64,000 bases of DNA, taken from the NCBI RefSeq assembly GCF_048007105.1, contig NZ_CP180352.1:1-64000 (forward strand), in the 5' to 3' direction. The position numbers and the translations under genes are program-made. The notes beneath the pieces were generated by a model. The model saw only the letters and a program-made list of their open reading frames with translations. It did not search any database and was not told the DNA's origin. Source of the DNA: Minwuia sp048007105 (GTDB lineage: Bacteria > Pseudomonadota > Alphaproteobacteria > Minwuiales > Minwuiaceae). Within the stretch, counting starts at the first letter, position 1; each line of letters opens with the position of its first letter. Below, piece after piece: positions 8,473 to 16,482 of this stretch.

Positions 8473-9314
8473 ATGCGGCGACGCTTCATCCAGTGCGATG
8501 TATTCACCTCGGTCCCGACGCGTGGCAACGGACTGGCCGTGGTGGTCGATTCCGGCGGGTTGACCGACGACGACATGCAGCGCTTCGCGGCATGGACCAA
8601 CCTGGCCGAAACGACCTTCCTGCTGCCGCCGACAGACGAGACCGCCGACTACCGGCTGAAGATATTCACCCCGTCGCGGGAGATGCCCTTTGCCGGCCAC
8701 CCGACACTGGGAAGCTGCGCCGCCTGGCTGCATACAGGCGGCGTACCGGCCCATGCCGGTCTTGTCCGGCAGGAATGCGGCGTTGGCATCGTCGAGATCG
8801 ACATTTCAGGCCCGGTTCCGGCGTTCGCCGCGCCACCGACCCGAATAGCCCCGATGCCGGACGCCGAACGGAACCGCATCGCAGGCCAGCTCGATCTGGC
8901 GGCGGAGCGGATTGTCCGGACGGCGGTGCTGGACAACGGTCCGGTCTGGCAGGTTTTCGAACTAGGAAGCGCCGATGACGTGCTGGCGGCCGACTCCGCG
9001 AAGGTCAGTTGGCCGCAGTTCAAGGCCATCGGCCTGATCGGTCCGCACGTCCCGGGTTCGGAATTCGACTACGAGGTGCGCATGCTGGCGCCGTCCAGCG
9101 GCATGAGCGAGGATCCCATCACCGGTTCGCTGAACGCCGCGATCGCACGCTGGATGCATGCCGAGGGCAGGCTGAACGGCGACATCACGGTCTCGCAGGG
9201 TGTCAGCATCGGCCGGGCCGCCGCGTCCACATCCGACGCGACGCCCGGGATCCGGACAGGATCATGATCGGTGGCGAGACCCGGATCCTGATCGAGGGCT
9301 CGCTGGAACTCTGA
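8473..9314 (+). pseudogene. PhzF family isomerase/epimerase, frameshifted near the C-terminus
   Basis: A PhzF-like protein (diaminopimelate epimerase fold). The catalytic glutamate is E46 in NLAETTF, and FTPSREMPFAGHPTLG and SEDPITGSLNAAIARW are present. After SQGVSIGR the frame drifts into a non-family tail stopping at 9267. The expected ending GRVHI followed by IMIGGETRILIEGSLEL is in another frame and stops at 9314. Adding one base in the run of G and C at 9211-9222 restores a 280-aa protein. The ATG at 8473 has AGGGGG 8 bases upstream. PhzF homologs act as isomerases in phenazine synthesis, but most have unknown substrates; no phenazine genes are here. Confidence 0.8.
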
Positions 9315-9769
9315 TTTCGAATCCCGAGGATCTTGCGGCAGCCCCTGCGCTCCAGACGGCGCGTCTGCGTTCCGAAGCCGGAATGCTGGCCTGCCGAATG
9401 CGCATGACGAGGTCCCCGGCGAGCAATCCGTCCCGGCAACCGATACCGAAGGTGCCCGCACTGTCGGACCCAAAAAGAAGTGGGCGGCCGTCCCGTGGAC
9501 GACCGCCCCGTGATGTTCCTGGCTGGCTGCGTCGGCCGGGTCCGCGGGCTGGCTGGGACCGCGCGGACCGGCGTCCAGGGAGGAGGTGCGGAACCCTGGT
9601 CTGTTCGCCTGTGCGGCTTGTTGCGTCGCCGCTTGCGATGACCGGCCGGTGCCGGTCCAACCTCGGATTCGTCGGCTCCGCCACCGATACCTGCCGCCTT
9701 GCCGTAGCTTCGTTCTTGTTGTTCTGCTTCTTGTTCTTCTTGTTGGCCCGGCGGGGCGGCAGATATCGG
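9315..9769. other. Gene-free stretch downstream of the small-gene operon
   Basis: 455 bases without a convincing gene. It holds a terminator-like hairpin for minus-strand transcription (separate entry) and, at 9708-9746, a tract that is purine-only or nearly so on the minus strand (repeats of AAC and AAG triplets), unusual in this GC-rich sequence. The tract lies inside the presumed 3' untranslated region of the minus-strand operon. Open frames crossing it lack ribosome sites and family resemblance. Confidence 0.5.
9472..9508 (-). terminator. Probable terminator of the minus-strand small-gene operon
   Basis: An 11-bp stem with one mismatch (plus-strand 9482-9492 and 9498-9508, five-base loop) is followed, reading the minus strand, by ACTTC and a run of five T's (plus-strand A's at 9472-9476). 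It lies about 260 bases after the last small gene of the operon. Confidence 0.6.
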
Positions 9770-9961
9770 CTAGCGGTTGATCTTGAGGGCACCTCCCTTG
9801 AGTCCGGTCGGCTGGAACAATTCTGATGTCGTCCCTTTCCCCGCCCCGGCGATCTTGATCGATCCGGTGTCAAGGCTGCGGTCCAACGTGGACGCTACTG
9901 CCGCGCACACCATGATGGTGAAGATGGCTATCGTCATTCCTGCTGCGCGATCGCTGATCAT
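9770..9961 (-). CDS. Small membrane or secreted protein, 63 aa
   Basis: A 63-aa product I do not recognise. Residues 9-24 (MTIAIFTIMVCAAVAS) form a hydrophobic stretch after a short charged start, so it is either a single-pass membrane peptide or has an uncleaved or cleaved signal. The rest is polar, Gly/Thr/Lys-rich and ends KINR. A strong purine-rich ribosome site (AAGGGGAAG) precedes the ATG by about 5 bases, which is the main argument that it is translated. It lies 41 bases downstream of the entericidin-like gene in the same direction, so it is probably the last gene of a three-gene operon. Confidence 0.55.
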   Translation of the reverse strand: MISDRAAGMTIAIFTIMVCAAVASTLDRSLDTGSIKIAGAGKGTTSELFQPTGLKGGALKINR

Positions 9962-10002
9962 GCTACTTCCCCTTCCTCAGAACCTGTTCCGTCGACCCTT
10001 GC

Positions 10003-10167
10003 TTATTCGCTGGAACCTTCGGGATTGCCCTGGACGCTGTCGCTGACGGCATCGACGGTCTGCTTGGTGTCCTGACCGATGCCGCGGATGGTGTCGTCGC
10101 ACGCGGCCAGCAGACCGCCGAAGGCGATGATCGTGGCGTAGGTGATGAAGGTGTCGCGGAAACTCAT
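10003..10167 (-). CDS. Entericidin-like small lipoprotein
   Basis: A 54-aa protein with a signal sequence and lipobox: a short start, hydrophobic TYATIIAFGGLLAAC, then D-D-T-I-R-G-I-G-Q-D after the lipid-attachment cysteine. The block CDDTIRGIGQDTKQTVDAV matches the entericidin A/B pattern (a Cys-Asn/Asp-Thr, then Gly-x-Gly-x-Asp, then a short amphipathic helix). Entericidins are tiny outer-membrane-anchored lipoproteins linked to stationary-phase lysis and envelope stress in Escherichia coli; in alphaproteobacteria they are often general-stress genes of unknown role. The start at 10167 is set by AGGAGTAAGGAA directly upstream. That AGGAG overlaps the stop of the preceding small gene, implying coupled translation. 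Confidence 0.8.
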   Translation of the reverse strand: MSFRDTFITYATIIAFGGLLAACDDTIRGIGQDTKQTVDAVSDSVQGNPEGSSE

Positions 10168-10171
10168 TTCC

Positions 10172-10354
10172 TTACTCCTGATGGGCCAGAGACCTGACCA
10201 TGCGCCGGGCCTGCCTCGCCGCCTTGTGCGCTTCACGCGCCTTCTTGTCGTTGCGTACGGCGGAGCTGACATCCGGATCGTGCTTCTCGCCGTTCGACCG
10301 GCTGACATCGGAGAGGATGTCTTCGACCGTCACGATTGAGAGCAACACCGGCAT
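10172..10354 (-). CDS. Hypothetical basic protein, 60 aa
   Basis: A 60-aa protein not recognised. A hydrophobic-to-neutral first third (PVLLSIVTVEDILSDV) is followed by a strongly basic helix rich in Lys, Arg and Ala with a predicted amphipathic character and ending AHQE. A near-perfect ribosome site, AAGGAGG, is 4 bases before the ATG. Four bases separate its stop from the ATG of the entericidin-like gene, and the stop codon lies inside that gene's ribosome site. The tight spacing indicates a joint operon. No signal peptide is evident, so it is likely cytoplasmic; nucleic-acid or membrane-surface binding would fit its charge but is only a guess. Confidence 0.6.
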   Translation of the reverse strand: MPVLLSIVTVEDILSDVSRSNGEKHDPDVSSAVRNDKKAREAHKAARQARRMVRSLAHQE

Positions 10355-10429
10355 GGGGCCTCCTTGTTTTTTGTTGATGGCGTGATTGCCATGTCCATGA
10401 AGGTAATCGAGGCCCGAATTGCTGCAAGA

Positions 10430-10450
10430 ATTTTCGTATAGGTCGAAAAT
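10430..10450. promoter_or_regulatory. Inverted repeat ATTTTCG/CGAAAAT, candidate operator
   Basis: Perfect 7-bp arms (10430-10436 and 10444-10450) separated by seven bases, about 80 bases upstream of the first small gene on the minus strand. The spacing and AT-rich arms suit a dimeric helix-turn-helix regulator. No regulator gene is adjacent. Confidence 0.4.
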
Positions 10451-10608
10451 GTACTTGTCTGAAGGCGCTCAATTGGCCGAAAAACAGGAAGATCATCGGG
10501 TTGCGCTTCTTCATCACATGACGCCTTGTCCCGATTTTACATACTATCGGGAACATCTATAAAGGCATGAACCGGATCAATTGAAGTGGGTTAGGGATCT
10601 TCATCAAT

Positions 10609-10625
10609 TGGAGTAAGTTACTCCA
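10609..10625. promoter_or_regulatory. 17-bp perfect palindrome, candidate operator
   Basis: TGGAGTAAGTTACTCCA is a perfect palindrome with 8-bp arms around a single central base. It sits 140 bases before thrC and 250 bases from the small-gene operon. The right half of an upstream direct repeat leads into it. The one-base centre makes a RNA hairpin impossible, so protein binding is the likely purpose. Confidence 0.5.
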
Positions 10626-10765
10626 TCCGGCTCATCCGGCTGATTCCACTCGGATTTTCCGCTTCCGGCACGATCCAGCCGGCGCCATAGAGCGGCCTTC
10701 GACAGCGGCTTTCAACCGGCGGCATTCTGATCTAGAACCCGCGGAAACTCGGGAAGGATCGGTCG

Positions 10766-12172
10766 TTGATCTATCAAAGCACGCGGGGCGAAGCTCCGGA
10801 CCTGGCATTCGAGGACGTTCTGCTGGCGGGGCTCGCCCGCGACGGCGGCCTTTACGTGCCGAAAAAAATTCCTGAGATCGACCTTTCCGCGCTGGCCGGA
10901 ACGGACTATCCGGCCCTGGCCGCAGCCGTGCTGGCCGAATTCACCGGCGATTCCGTCAGCCGCGCCGAGCTCGAGGCCATGGCCCGCGCCGCCTATGACG
11001 GCTTCGATCATGCCGCTGTCGCTCCGATCAGGCAGATCGGCCCCAATGACTGGCTGATGGAGCTGTTCCACGGCCCCACCCTCGCCTTCAAGGATTTCGC
11101 CCTGCAGGTGCTGGGCCGTCTGTTCGACCAGGCGCTGTCCCGCCGGGGCGAACGGGTCACCATTCTTGGCGCGACCTCCGGCGACACCGGGTCCGCCGCG
11201 ATCGAAGGCTGCCGCGGCCGCGACGCCGTCGATATCTTCATCCTGTTCCCCAAGGGCCGCGTGTCGGACGTGCAGCGACGCCAGATGACCACGGTGGACG
11301 ATCCGAACGTGCACGCCATCGCCGTCGACGGCGACTTCGACGACTGCCAGGCGCTGGTCAAGGCGGCCTTTGGCGATCTCGCGTTCCGCGACCGGCTGCG
11401 CCTGTCGGCCGTGAACTCGATCAACTGGGCCCGGGTCGCCGCGCAGGTCGTCTATTACGTGCATGGCGTACTGGCGCTGGGCGGCAGCGCCGATCGCAAG
11501 GTCGCGTTCTCGGTGCCGTCGGGCAATTTCGGCAATGTCTTCGCCGGTCACATCGCGCGGCAGATGGGCGCCGATATCGGCCGGCTGGTCGTCGGCGCCA
11601 ACGTCAACGACATCCTGCACCGCTTCGTCGAGACCGGCAGCTACCGCAAGGACGGCGTCGTCCCCACCATGAGCCCCTCGATGGACATCCAGGTCGCTTC
11701 CAATTTCGAGCGCCTGCTGTTCGAACTGACCGGACGCGACGGCGCGAAGGTCCGCGGCCTGATCCAGAGCCTCGGACAGTCAGGCGGCTTCGACATCGCC
11801 GGCAAGGCCTTCGACGGGGTGCGGCAGGGCTTCGCTTCGGCGCGCGTCGACGAGGAAGCCACGCTGGCGGAGATCCGCCGCCTGCATGCCGAGACCGGCG
11901 AGATCGTCGATCCGCACACCGCGGTGGGCACCGCGTCCGCCCGGCAGGCCCGCGCCGCCGGCGCCGTCACGCCCGAGACGCCGCTGATTAGCCTGGCCAC
12001 CGCGCATCCGGCCAAGTTCCCGGACGCCGTCGAGCGCGCCATCGGCCGCCGCCCGGCGCTGCCGGAGCGCATGGGCGACCTGATGGAGCGGCCGGAGCGG
12101 GCCGCCGACCTGCCGAACGATCTGGCGGCGCTTCAGACCTTCATCACCGAACGCGCCAGGGTGGCCCGATGA
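10766..12172 (+). CDS. thrC: Threonine synthase
   Basis: A 468-aa PLP-dependent threonine synthase, which makes threonine from O-phosphohomoserine. The family start YQSTRGEAPDLAFEDVLLAG, the PLP lysine K109 in LAFKDFALQ, GATSGDTGSAAIEG and SGNFGNVFAG are all present; length fits the longer proteobacterial form. The start is a TTG at 10766 with GGGAAGGA 7 bases upstream and no better in-frame start. It overlaps the following M16 peptidase gene by four bases (ATGA), and a GNAT gene follows: a conserved alphaproteobacterial trio. thrA and thrB are not in the window. Confidence 0.95.
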   Translation: MIYQSTRGEAPDLAFEDVLLAGLARDGGLYVPKKIPEIDLSALAGTDYPALAAAVLAEFTGDSVSRAELEAMARAAYDGFDHAAVAPIRQIGPNDWLMELFHGPTLAFKDFALQVLGRLFDQALSRRGERVTILGATSGDTGSAAIEGCRGRDAVDIFILFPKGRVSDVQRRQMTTVDDPNVHAIAVDGDFDDCQALVKAAFGDLAFRDRLRLSAVNSINWARVAAQVVYYVHGVLALGGSADRKVAFSVPSGNFGNVFAGHIARQMGADIGRLVVGANVNDILHRFVETGSYRKDGVVPTMSPSMDIQVASNFERLLFELTGRDGAKVRGLIQSLGQSGGFDIAGKAFDGVRQGFASARVDEEATLAEIRRLHAETGEIVDPHTAVGTASARQARAAGAVTPETPLISLATAHPAKFPDAVERAIGRRPALPERMGDLMERPERAADLPNDLAALQTFITERARVAR

Positions 12173-13431
12173 CCGAACTGATGCACACGCTGCCGAACGG
12201 GCTGCGCGTCGTGACCGCGCCGATGCCGCATGTCGAGACCACCTCGGTCGGCGTCTGGATCGATGTCGGCGGCCGCCACGAGCGGGCCGACGAGAACGGC
12301 GTCGCCCACATGCTGGAGCACATGGCCTTCAAGGGCACGCGGCGGCGCACGGCCCGCGCAATCGCCGAAGAGATCGAGGGCGTCGGCGGCTACATCAACG
12401 CGTACACCAGCCGGGAACAGACCGCCTACTACGCCCGCGCCCTGAAGGAAGACCTGGAACTGGCGACCGACATCATCGCCGACATCGTGCTGAACTCGAC
12501 CTTCCCCGAAGACGAACTGGCGCGGGAGCGGAGCGTCGTCTGTCAGGAGATCGCGCAGGTCAACGACACGCCCGACGATCTGGTCTTCGACCTGCTGCAG
12601 GAAGCCGCCTATCCCGATCAGGCGGTCGGCCGTTCGATCCTGGGCAAGCCTGACCGCGTCGGCCGCTTCAGCCGCCAGGAGCTGGAAGGCTTCATGGGCC
12701 GTGGCTATGGCGCCAGCCGGATGGTCGTGGCGGCAGCCGGCGCGGTCGACCCGGACGAGTTCCTGAAGCTGGCCGAGGCGCGCTTCGGCCACGTCGCCGA
12801 CAGCCCGATGGAACGCCCGGAACCGAGCCTCTGGCGCGGCAGCCAGCTGGTCGACGAACGTGCGATCGAACAGGTGCATCTCGCCTTCGGCGTCGACGGC
12901 GTCGCCTTCGACGATCCGGATTTCCCCGCGGTGCAGGTGTTGTCGAACCTGCTGGGGGGCGGCATGTCCTCGCGGCTGTTTCAGGAGATCCGCGAGAACC
13001 GCGGCCTCGCCTATTCCGTCTTCAGCTTCGCCGGCTCGATGATGGATGGCGGCATGGTCGGCGTCTATGCCGCAACCGACCCCGAGGCGCTGGGCGAACT
13101 GCAGCCCGTGCTGGCCGACGAGATCCGCCGCGCCGCAGACGATGTCGATGAGGACGAGACCGCGCGCTCCCGCTCCCAGATCAAGGCCGGCATGGTGATG
13201 GCGCTGGAAAGCTCGTCGGCGCGTCTGGAACAGATCGCCCGCCAGACCCTGATCTACGGCGCGCCGCCCGACACCGCCGAATGGCTGGAACTGGTCGATG
13301 CCGTCGACGCCGCCGCCGTCCGCCGCGTCGCGGCGAAACTGTTCGGCAGCGGCCGCCCGCCGGCACTGGCCGCCATCGGCCCGGCCGCCGGGCTTGAAGA
13401 CGGCGCGCGTTTCGCAGAAAGATTCGGCTAA
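12169..13431 (+). CDS. M16 family zinc peptidase
   Basis: A 420-aa pitrilysin-family peptidase related to the mitochondrial processing peptidase beta subunit. The inverted zinc motif is H47-M-L-E50-H51, and E127 (VVCQEIAQVND) is the third ligand; the second M16 domain carries NLLGGGMSSRLFQEIRENRG. All catalytic residues are intact, so it should be active. No signal peptide is visible, so it probably acts in the cytoplasm on peptides. It is coupled to thrC by an ATGA overlap; the functional link of this common pairing is not understood. Confidence 0.92.
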   Translation: MTELMHTLPNGLRVVTAPMPHVETTSVGVWIDVGGRHERADENGVAHMLEHMAFKGTRRRTARAIAEEIEGVGGYINAYTSREQTAYYARALKEDLELATDIIADIVLNSTFPEDELARERSVVCQEIAQVNDTPDDLVFDLLQEAAYPDQAVGRSILGKPDRVGRFSRQELEGFMGRGYGASRMVVAAAGAVDPDEFLKLAEARFGHVADSPMERPEPSLWRGSQLVDERAIEQVHLAFGVDGVAFDDPDFPAVQVLSNLLGGGMSSRLFQEIRENRGLAYSVFSFAGSMMDGGMVGVYAATDPEALGELQPVLADEIRRAADDVDEDETARSRSQIKAGMVMALESSSARLEQIARQTLIYGAPPDTAEWLELVDAVDAAAVRRVAAKLFGSGRPPALAAIGPAAGLEDGARFAERFG

Positions 13432-13485
13432 CGGCCTCGTGGTACGGTAATCTTTCGAGGGGAACAGAGGGAAAGCGCAGCGCTG

Positions 13486-14076
13486 ATGTTCGCAGGCATG
13501 TCCAGCGAGGACGCAAGACCGGTACTGCGGGGCGCGCGCATCCACCTTCGTCCGCCGATGGCGGGCGACTGGCGCATGTGGGCCGAGGTCCGCGCCGAAA
13601 GCCGCGACTTCCTGGAAAAGTGGGAACCGACATGGCCGGCCGACGCGCTCTCGCGCCTCGGCTTCCGCCGCCGCATCCGCCTGTATCAACGCGACGCCCG
13701 CGCCGATCAGGCCTACGCCTTCTTCATTTTCAACAATGCCGACGGGCAGCTGATGGGGGGCATCACCTATTCCAATGTGCGCCGCGGCGTCACCCAGTCG
13801 GCTTCCGCCGGCTACTGGGTCGGCCGCCGCTTCGCCCGCAAGGGCGTCATGGCGGCGGCGATCAGCCTCACGGTTGAATGGGCCTTCTCGGAGATGGGCC
13901 TGCACCGGATCGAGGCCGCCTGCCTGCCCGAGAACAAGCCGAGCGCGGATCTGCTGCGCAAATGCGGCTTCACCGAGGAAGGCTACGCCCGCCGCTATCT
14001 CCGCATCAACGGACGCTGGCAGGATCACCTGCTGTTCGCGATCCTGGACGACGACATCCGTCCCCGTTTCCAGTAG
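13486..14076 (+). CDS. GNAT acetyltransferase, RimJ-like
   Basis: A 196-aa acetyl-CoA-dependent N-acetyltransferase of the RimJ/RimL type (acetylation of protein N-termini, classically of ribosomal proteins). The block GGITYSNVRRGVTQSASAGYW precedes the acetyl-CoA loop GRRFARKGVMAAA, and ACLPENKPSADLLRKCGF is the typical C-terminal motif of this subgroup. The ATG at 13486 has a purine-rich site 11 bases upstream; an in-frame ATG at 13498 is an alternative. It follows the M16 peptidase by 54 bases and converges on truA with three bases between stops. Exact substrate not predictable. Confidence 0.87.
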   Translation: MFAGMSSEDARPVLRGARIHLRPPMAGDWRMWAEVRAESRDFLEKWEPTWPADALSRLGFRRRIRLYQRDARADQAYAFFIFNNADGQLMGGITYSNVRRGVTQSASAGYWVGRRFARKGVMAAAISLTVEWAFSEMGLHRIEAACLPENKPSADLLRKCGFTEEGYARRYLRINGRWQDHLLFAILDDDIRPRFQ

Positions 14077-14079
14077 GCG

Positions 14080-14822
14080 TCAAGCCGGGTAGTCGGCCTT
14101 CACGAAATAGAGCCCGTGCGCCGGCGCCGTCGGCCCCGCCGCCTTGCGGTCGCGGGCTTCCAGCGCGGTCTTCACGTCGTCCGGGCTCCAGCGCCCCTTG
14201 CCCACCTCGATCAGCGTGCCGGCGAAGATGCGGACCTGATTGTGCAGGAAGGACCGGGCCGAACAGCGCATTTGCAATTCGTCGCCCGACCGTTCGACGT
14301 CCAGCCGGTCGAGCGTCTTCAGCGCCGTCTCGGCCTGACAGTGGGCCGAGCGGAAGCTCTCGAAGTCATGTTTGCCGACAAGCTGCGCCGCGGCTTCGTT
14401 CATCGCCGCCACGTCCAGCGTCCCCGGCACATGCCAGACACGGCCGCGGTCGATCACCGGCGCAGAGTGGCGGTTGAGGATGCGGTAGAGATAGTGCCGC
14501 GCCGTGCAGTCGAAGCGCGCACTGAACTCTTCGGTCACTGCCTCGGCGGACAGCGCCGCCACCGGATGCGGTCTCAGATGGAAGTTCAGCGCATCCCGGA
14601 TCTTGTCCGCCGGCATGGCCTTGTCGATGTCGGCATGGACCACCATGCCCAACGCATGAACGCCCGAGTCCGTGCGCTGGCCGCGATGGCCGTGACCGTC
14701 TCGCCCGTGAAGCGGTGGATCGCCTCCTCGACCGCCTGCTGGACCGAATAGCCGTTGGTCTGCCGCTGCCAGCCGACGAAGTCGCCGCCGTCATACTCCA
14801 GCGTGAACCGGTAGCGGGTCAT
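14080..14822 (-). pseudogene. truA: tRNA pseudouridine synthase A, broken by a frameshift
   Basis: TruA makes pseudouridine at positions 38-40 of tRNA anticodon stems. The N-terminal part (MTRYRFTLEYDGGDFVGWQR, then SVQQAVEEAIHRFTGE) is in one frame and ends in AIAASA; the rest (from DSGVHALGMVVHADI through SFLHNQVRIFAGTLIEVGKG to the stop) is in another. The join falls exactly on the catalytic GRTD motif. At about 14674-14680 the sequence reads as if four bases (one Gly codon plus one base) are missing; restoring them gives a 248-aa enzyme with intact catalytic Asp. The precise placement of the break on the catalytic residue would abolish activity if real. Downstream neighbour in the same direction is fmt upstream of it. 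Confidence 0.88.
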
Positions 14823-14904
14823 CGAAAGCCGCGCCGCCGGATTTCCCACCATCCGCACCGGAACTCGATCCCGGTGCCCAGAGCGGGATCGCCGCCGCAA
14901 TGGG

Positions 14905-14927
14905 TTGCGGGATCAAGTCCCGCAACG
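14905..14927. repeat. REP-like palindrome between fmt and truA
   Basis: Perfect 9-bp arms GTTGCGGGA (14905-14913) and its complement (14919-14927) around the loop TCAAG. The same architecture, with TCAAG or TCAGG loops, recurs at 28632-28654 and 34042-34058. Such short high-GC palindromes are dispersed between genes in many alphaproteobacteria. Confidence 0.7.
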
Positions 14928-14946
14928 GGCATGAGAAGTCGGAACC

Positions 14947-15885
14947 TCACCCCAGCCTCGCGCCCACTGGAATGGCCTTGCCGCGCTGGAAGTCGCCGGC
15001 GCTCATCGCCTTCTTGCCGGCGCGCTGCAGGGTTTCCAGCTGCACGAAACCGTTGCCGCAGCGGACGATCAGGCTGTCGGAGATGACGGTGCCGGGCGGC
15101 GGCGGGTGCCCCGCCGGATCGATCATCACCGGATGCGCGTCATGCACCTTGATCCGCTCGCCGCCATGCTCGAACCAGGCGCCGGGAAAGGGCGTGAGGC
15201 CGTGGATCAGGGAGACAATCTCGAAGTCGTCCCGGGTCCAGTCGATCTGCGCCTCGGCCTTGTCGATCTTCTTCGCATAGGTCACGCCCTCGTCGGGCTG
15301 CGGCGTCAGCTCCAGCGTCCCGTCCGCAAGCTTCGCCAGCGCGTCGACCATCAGTCTCGCGCCCATCTCCGCCAGCCGGTCATGCAGCGTCGCCGTGGTG
15401 TCGCGCGGGCCGATCTCGGTTTCCTCGACCAGCGCCATGTCGCCGGTATCGAGCCCCGCATCCATCTTCATGATGGTGACGCCGGTCTTCTCGTCGCCTG
15501 CCATCACCGCGCGGTGGATCGGCGCCGCCCCGCGCCAGCGCGGCAGCAGCGAGGCGTGGATGTTGAAGCAGCCGAGCCGCGGCGTATCCAGAATCGCCTG
15601 CGGCAGGATCAGGCCGTAGGCCGCCACGACGGCGACATCGGCCCTGTGCAGGGCGAATTCCGACTGCACCTCCGGCGATTTCAGCGACAGCGGCGTGAAG
15701 ACCTCGATACCGAGTTCGGCGGCGGCCCTGTGCACCGGCGAGGGCCGCGGCTTCTTGCCCCGACCTGCCGCGCGCGGCGGCTGGGAATAGGCCGCAACGA
15801 CCTCGTGACCGGCCGCATGGATGGCGCGGAGGGCGGGCACGGCGAAATCCGGCGTGCCCATGAAGACCATGCGCAGCGCGGTCAC
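14947..15885 (-). CDS. fmt: Methionyl-tRNA formyltransferase
   Basis: A 312-aa Fmt, which formylates initiator Met-tRNA using 10-formyltetrahydrofolate. Clear blocks: MVFMGTPDFAVPAL at the N-terminus, FNIHASLLPRWRGAAPI with the catalytic Asn/His, and the C-terminal AKKIDKAEAQIDW with an anticodon-arm-binding domain. The GTG at 15885 is chosen because it overlaps the def stop codon (GTGA), and no upstream residue resembles the family. It forms a def-fmt unit, the standard pairing, with truA downstream after a REP-like palindrome. Together with def it controls formyl-Met removal at protein N-termini. Confidence 0.95.
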   Translation of the reverse strand: MTALRMVFMGTPDFAVPALRAIHAAGHEVVAAYSQPPRAAGRGKKPRPSPVHRAAAELGIEVFTPLSLKSPEVQSEFALHRADVAVVAAYGLILPQAILDTPRLGCFNIHASLLPRWRGAAPIHRAVMAGDEKTGVTIMKMDAGLDTGDMALVEETEIGPRDTTATLHDRLAEMGARLMVDALAKLADGTLELTPQPDEGVTYAKKIDKAEAQIDWTRDDFEIVSLIHGLTPFPGAWFEHGGERIKVHDAHPVMIDPAGHPPPPGTVISDSLIVRCGNGFVQLETLQRAGKKAMSAGDFQRGKAIPVGARLG

Positions 15886-16400
15886 CCCGTCGCCTTGAGC
15901 TTCTTCGCCTTCTTCAGCCGTTTCATGATCATCGACCGTTTCAGCGCCGAGATGTGGTCGACGAACAGGACGCCGTCGAAATGGTCCATCTCGTGCTGGA
16001 TGCAGGTCGAGAGCAGGCCATCGGCCTCCAGCGTCTGCCTGTTGCCGTCGCGGTCGAGGTAGTCGACGGTGATGCGGTCGTGGCGCTCTACCTCGGCATA
16101 CTGCTCGGGCAGGCTGAGGCAGCCTTCCTCGTAGGCGCGGAGGTCCGGCGAGGCCTCGCGGATCTCCGGATTGACCAGATAGATCGGCTCCGGGTCCGCA
16201 TCGTCGGGGGCGCAATCGACCACCATCACCCGCTTCGGCACGCCCACCTGGATCGCCGACAGGCCGACGCCGGGCGCGTCGTACATGGTCTCCAGCATGT
16301 CATCCATCAGCTTGCGCAGGCCGTCGTCGACGGTCTCGACGGGCTCGGACTTGACCCGGAGACGCGGGTCGGGCGCGGTGATGATCGGCAGAAGGGCCAT
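15882..16400 (-). CDS. def: Peptide deformylase
   Basis: A 172-aa peptide deformylase, a metalloenzyme that removes the formyl group from nascent proteins. The three signature motifs are GVGLSAIQVG (44-53), EGCLS (92-96, metal ligand C94) and QHEMDH (135-140, with H136, E137 and H140). In the first motif Ser replaces the more usual Ala, which is tolerated in the family. It is first in the def-fmt-truA minus-strand unit, 82 bases after the ccrM stop. Confidence 0.96.
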   Translation of the reverse strand: MALLPIITAPDPRLRVKSEPVETVDDGLRKLMDDMLETMYDAPGVGLSAIQVGVPKRVMVVDCAPDDADPEPIYLVNPEIREASPDLRAYEEGCLSLPEQYAEVERHDRITVDYLDRDGNRQTLEADGLLSTCIQHEMDHFDGVLFVDHISALKRSMIMKRLKKAKKLKATG

Positions 16401-16482
16401 GGGTCTGCGCTACTCTCGGTGTTACAGGATTGTTTCGGAGATAATTCGCCCCGACTGTACGGTCAAGACGCGCCGCGGCCTC

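Larger units (their letters stand above)
10355..10765. other. Divergent intergenic region between the small-gene operon and thrC
   Basis: 411 bases with lower GC than its surroundings and no gene. It should hold the promoters of both flanking units. Two perfect inverted repeats stand out (separate entries), plus an imperfect direct repeat ATCAATTGAAGT / ATCAATTGGAGT at about 10577-10588 and 10603-10614. No clear -35/-10 pair could be fixed. Confidence 0.5.

Noticed and set aside
9770..10354. Toxin-antitoxin pair
   Set aside because: Entericidin-like lipoprotein lacks a recognisable antidote partner, and the neighbours do not resemble known antitoxins.
12133..14028. 631-codon minus-strand open frame opposite the M16 peptidase
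   Set aside because: Antisense shadow with no family features.
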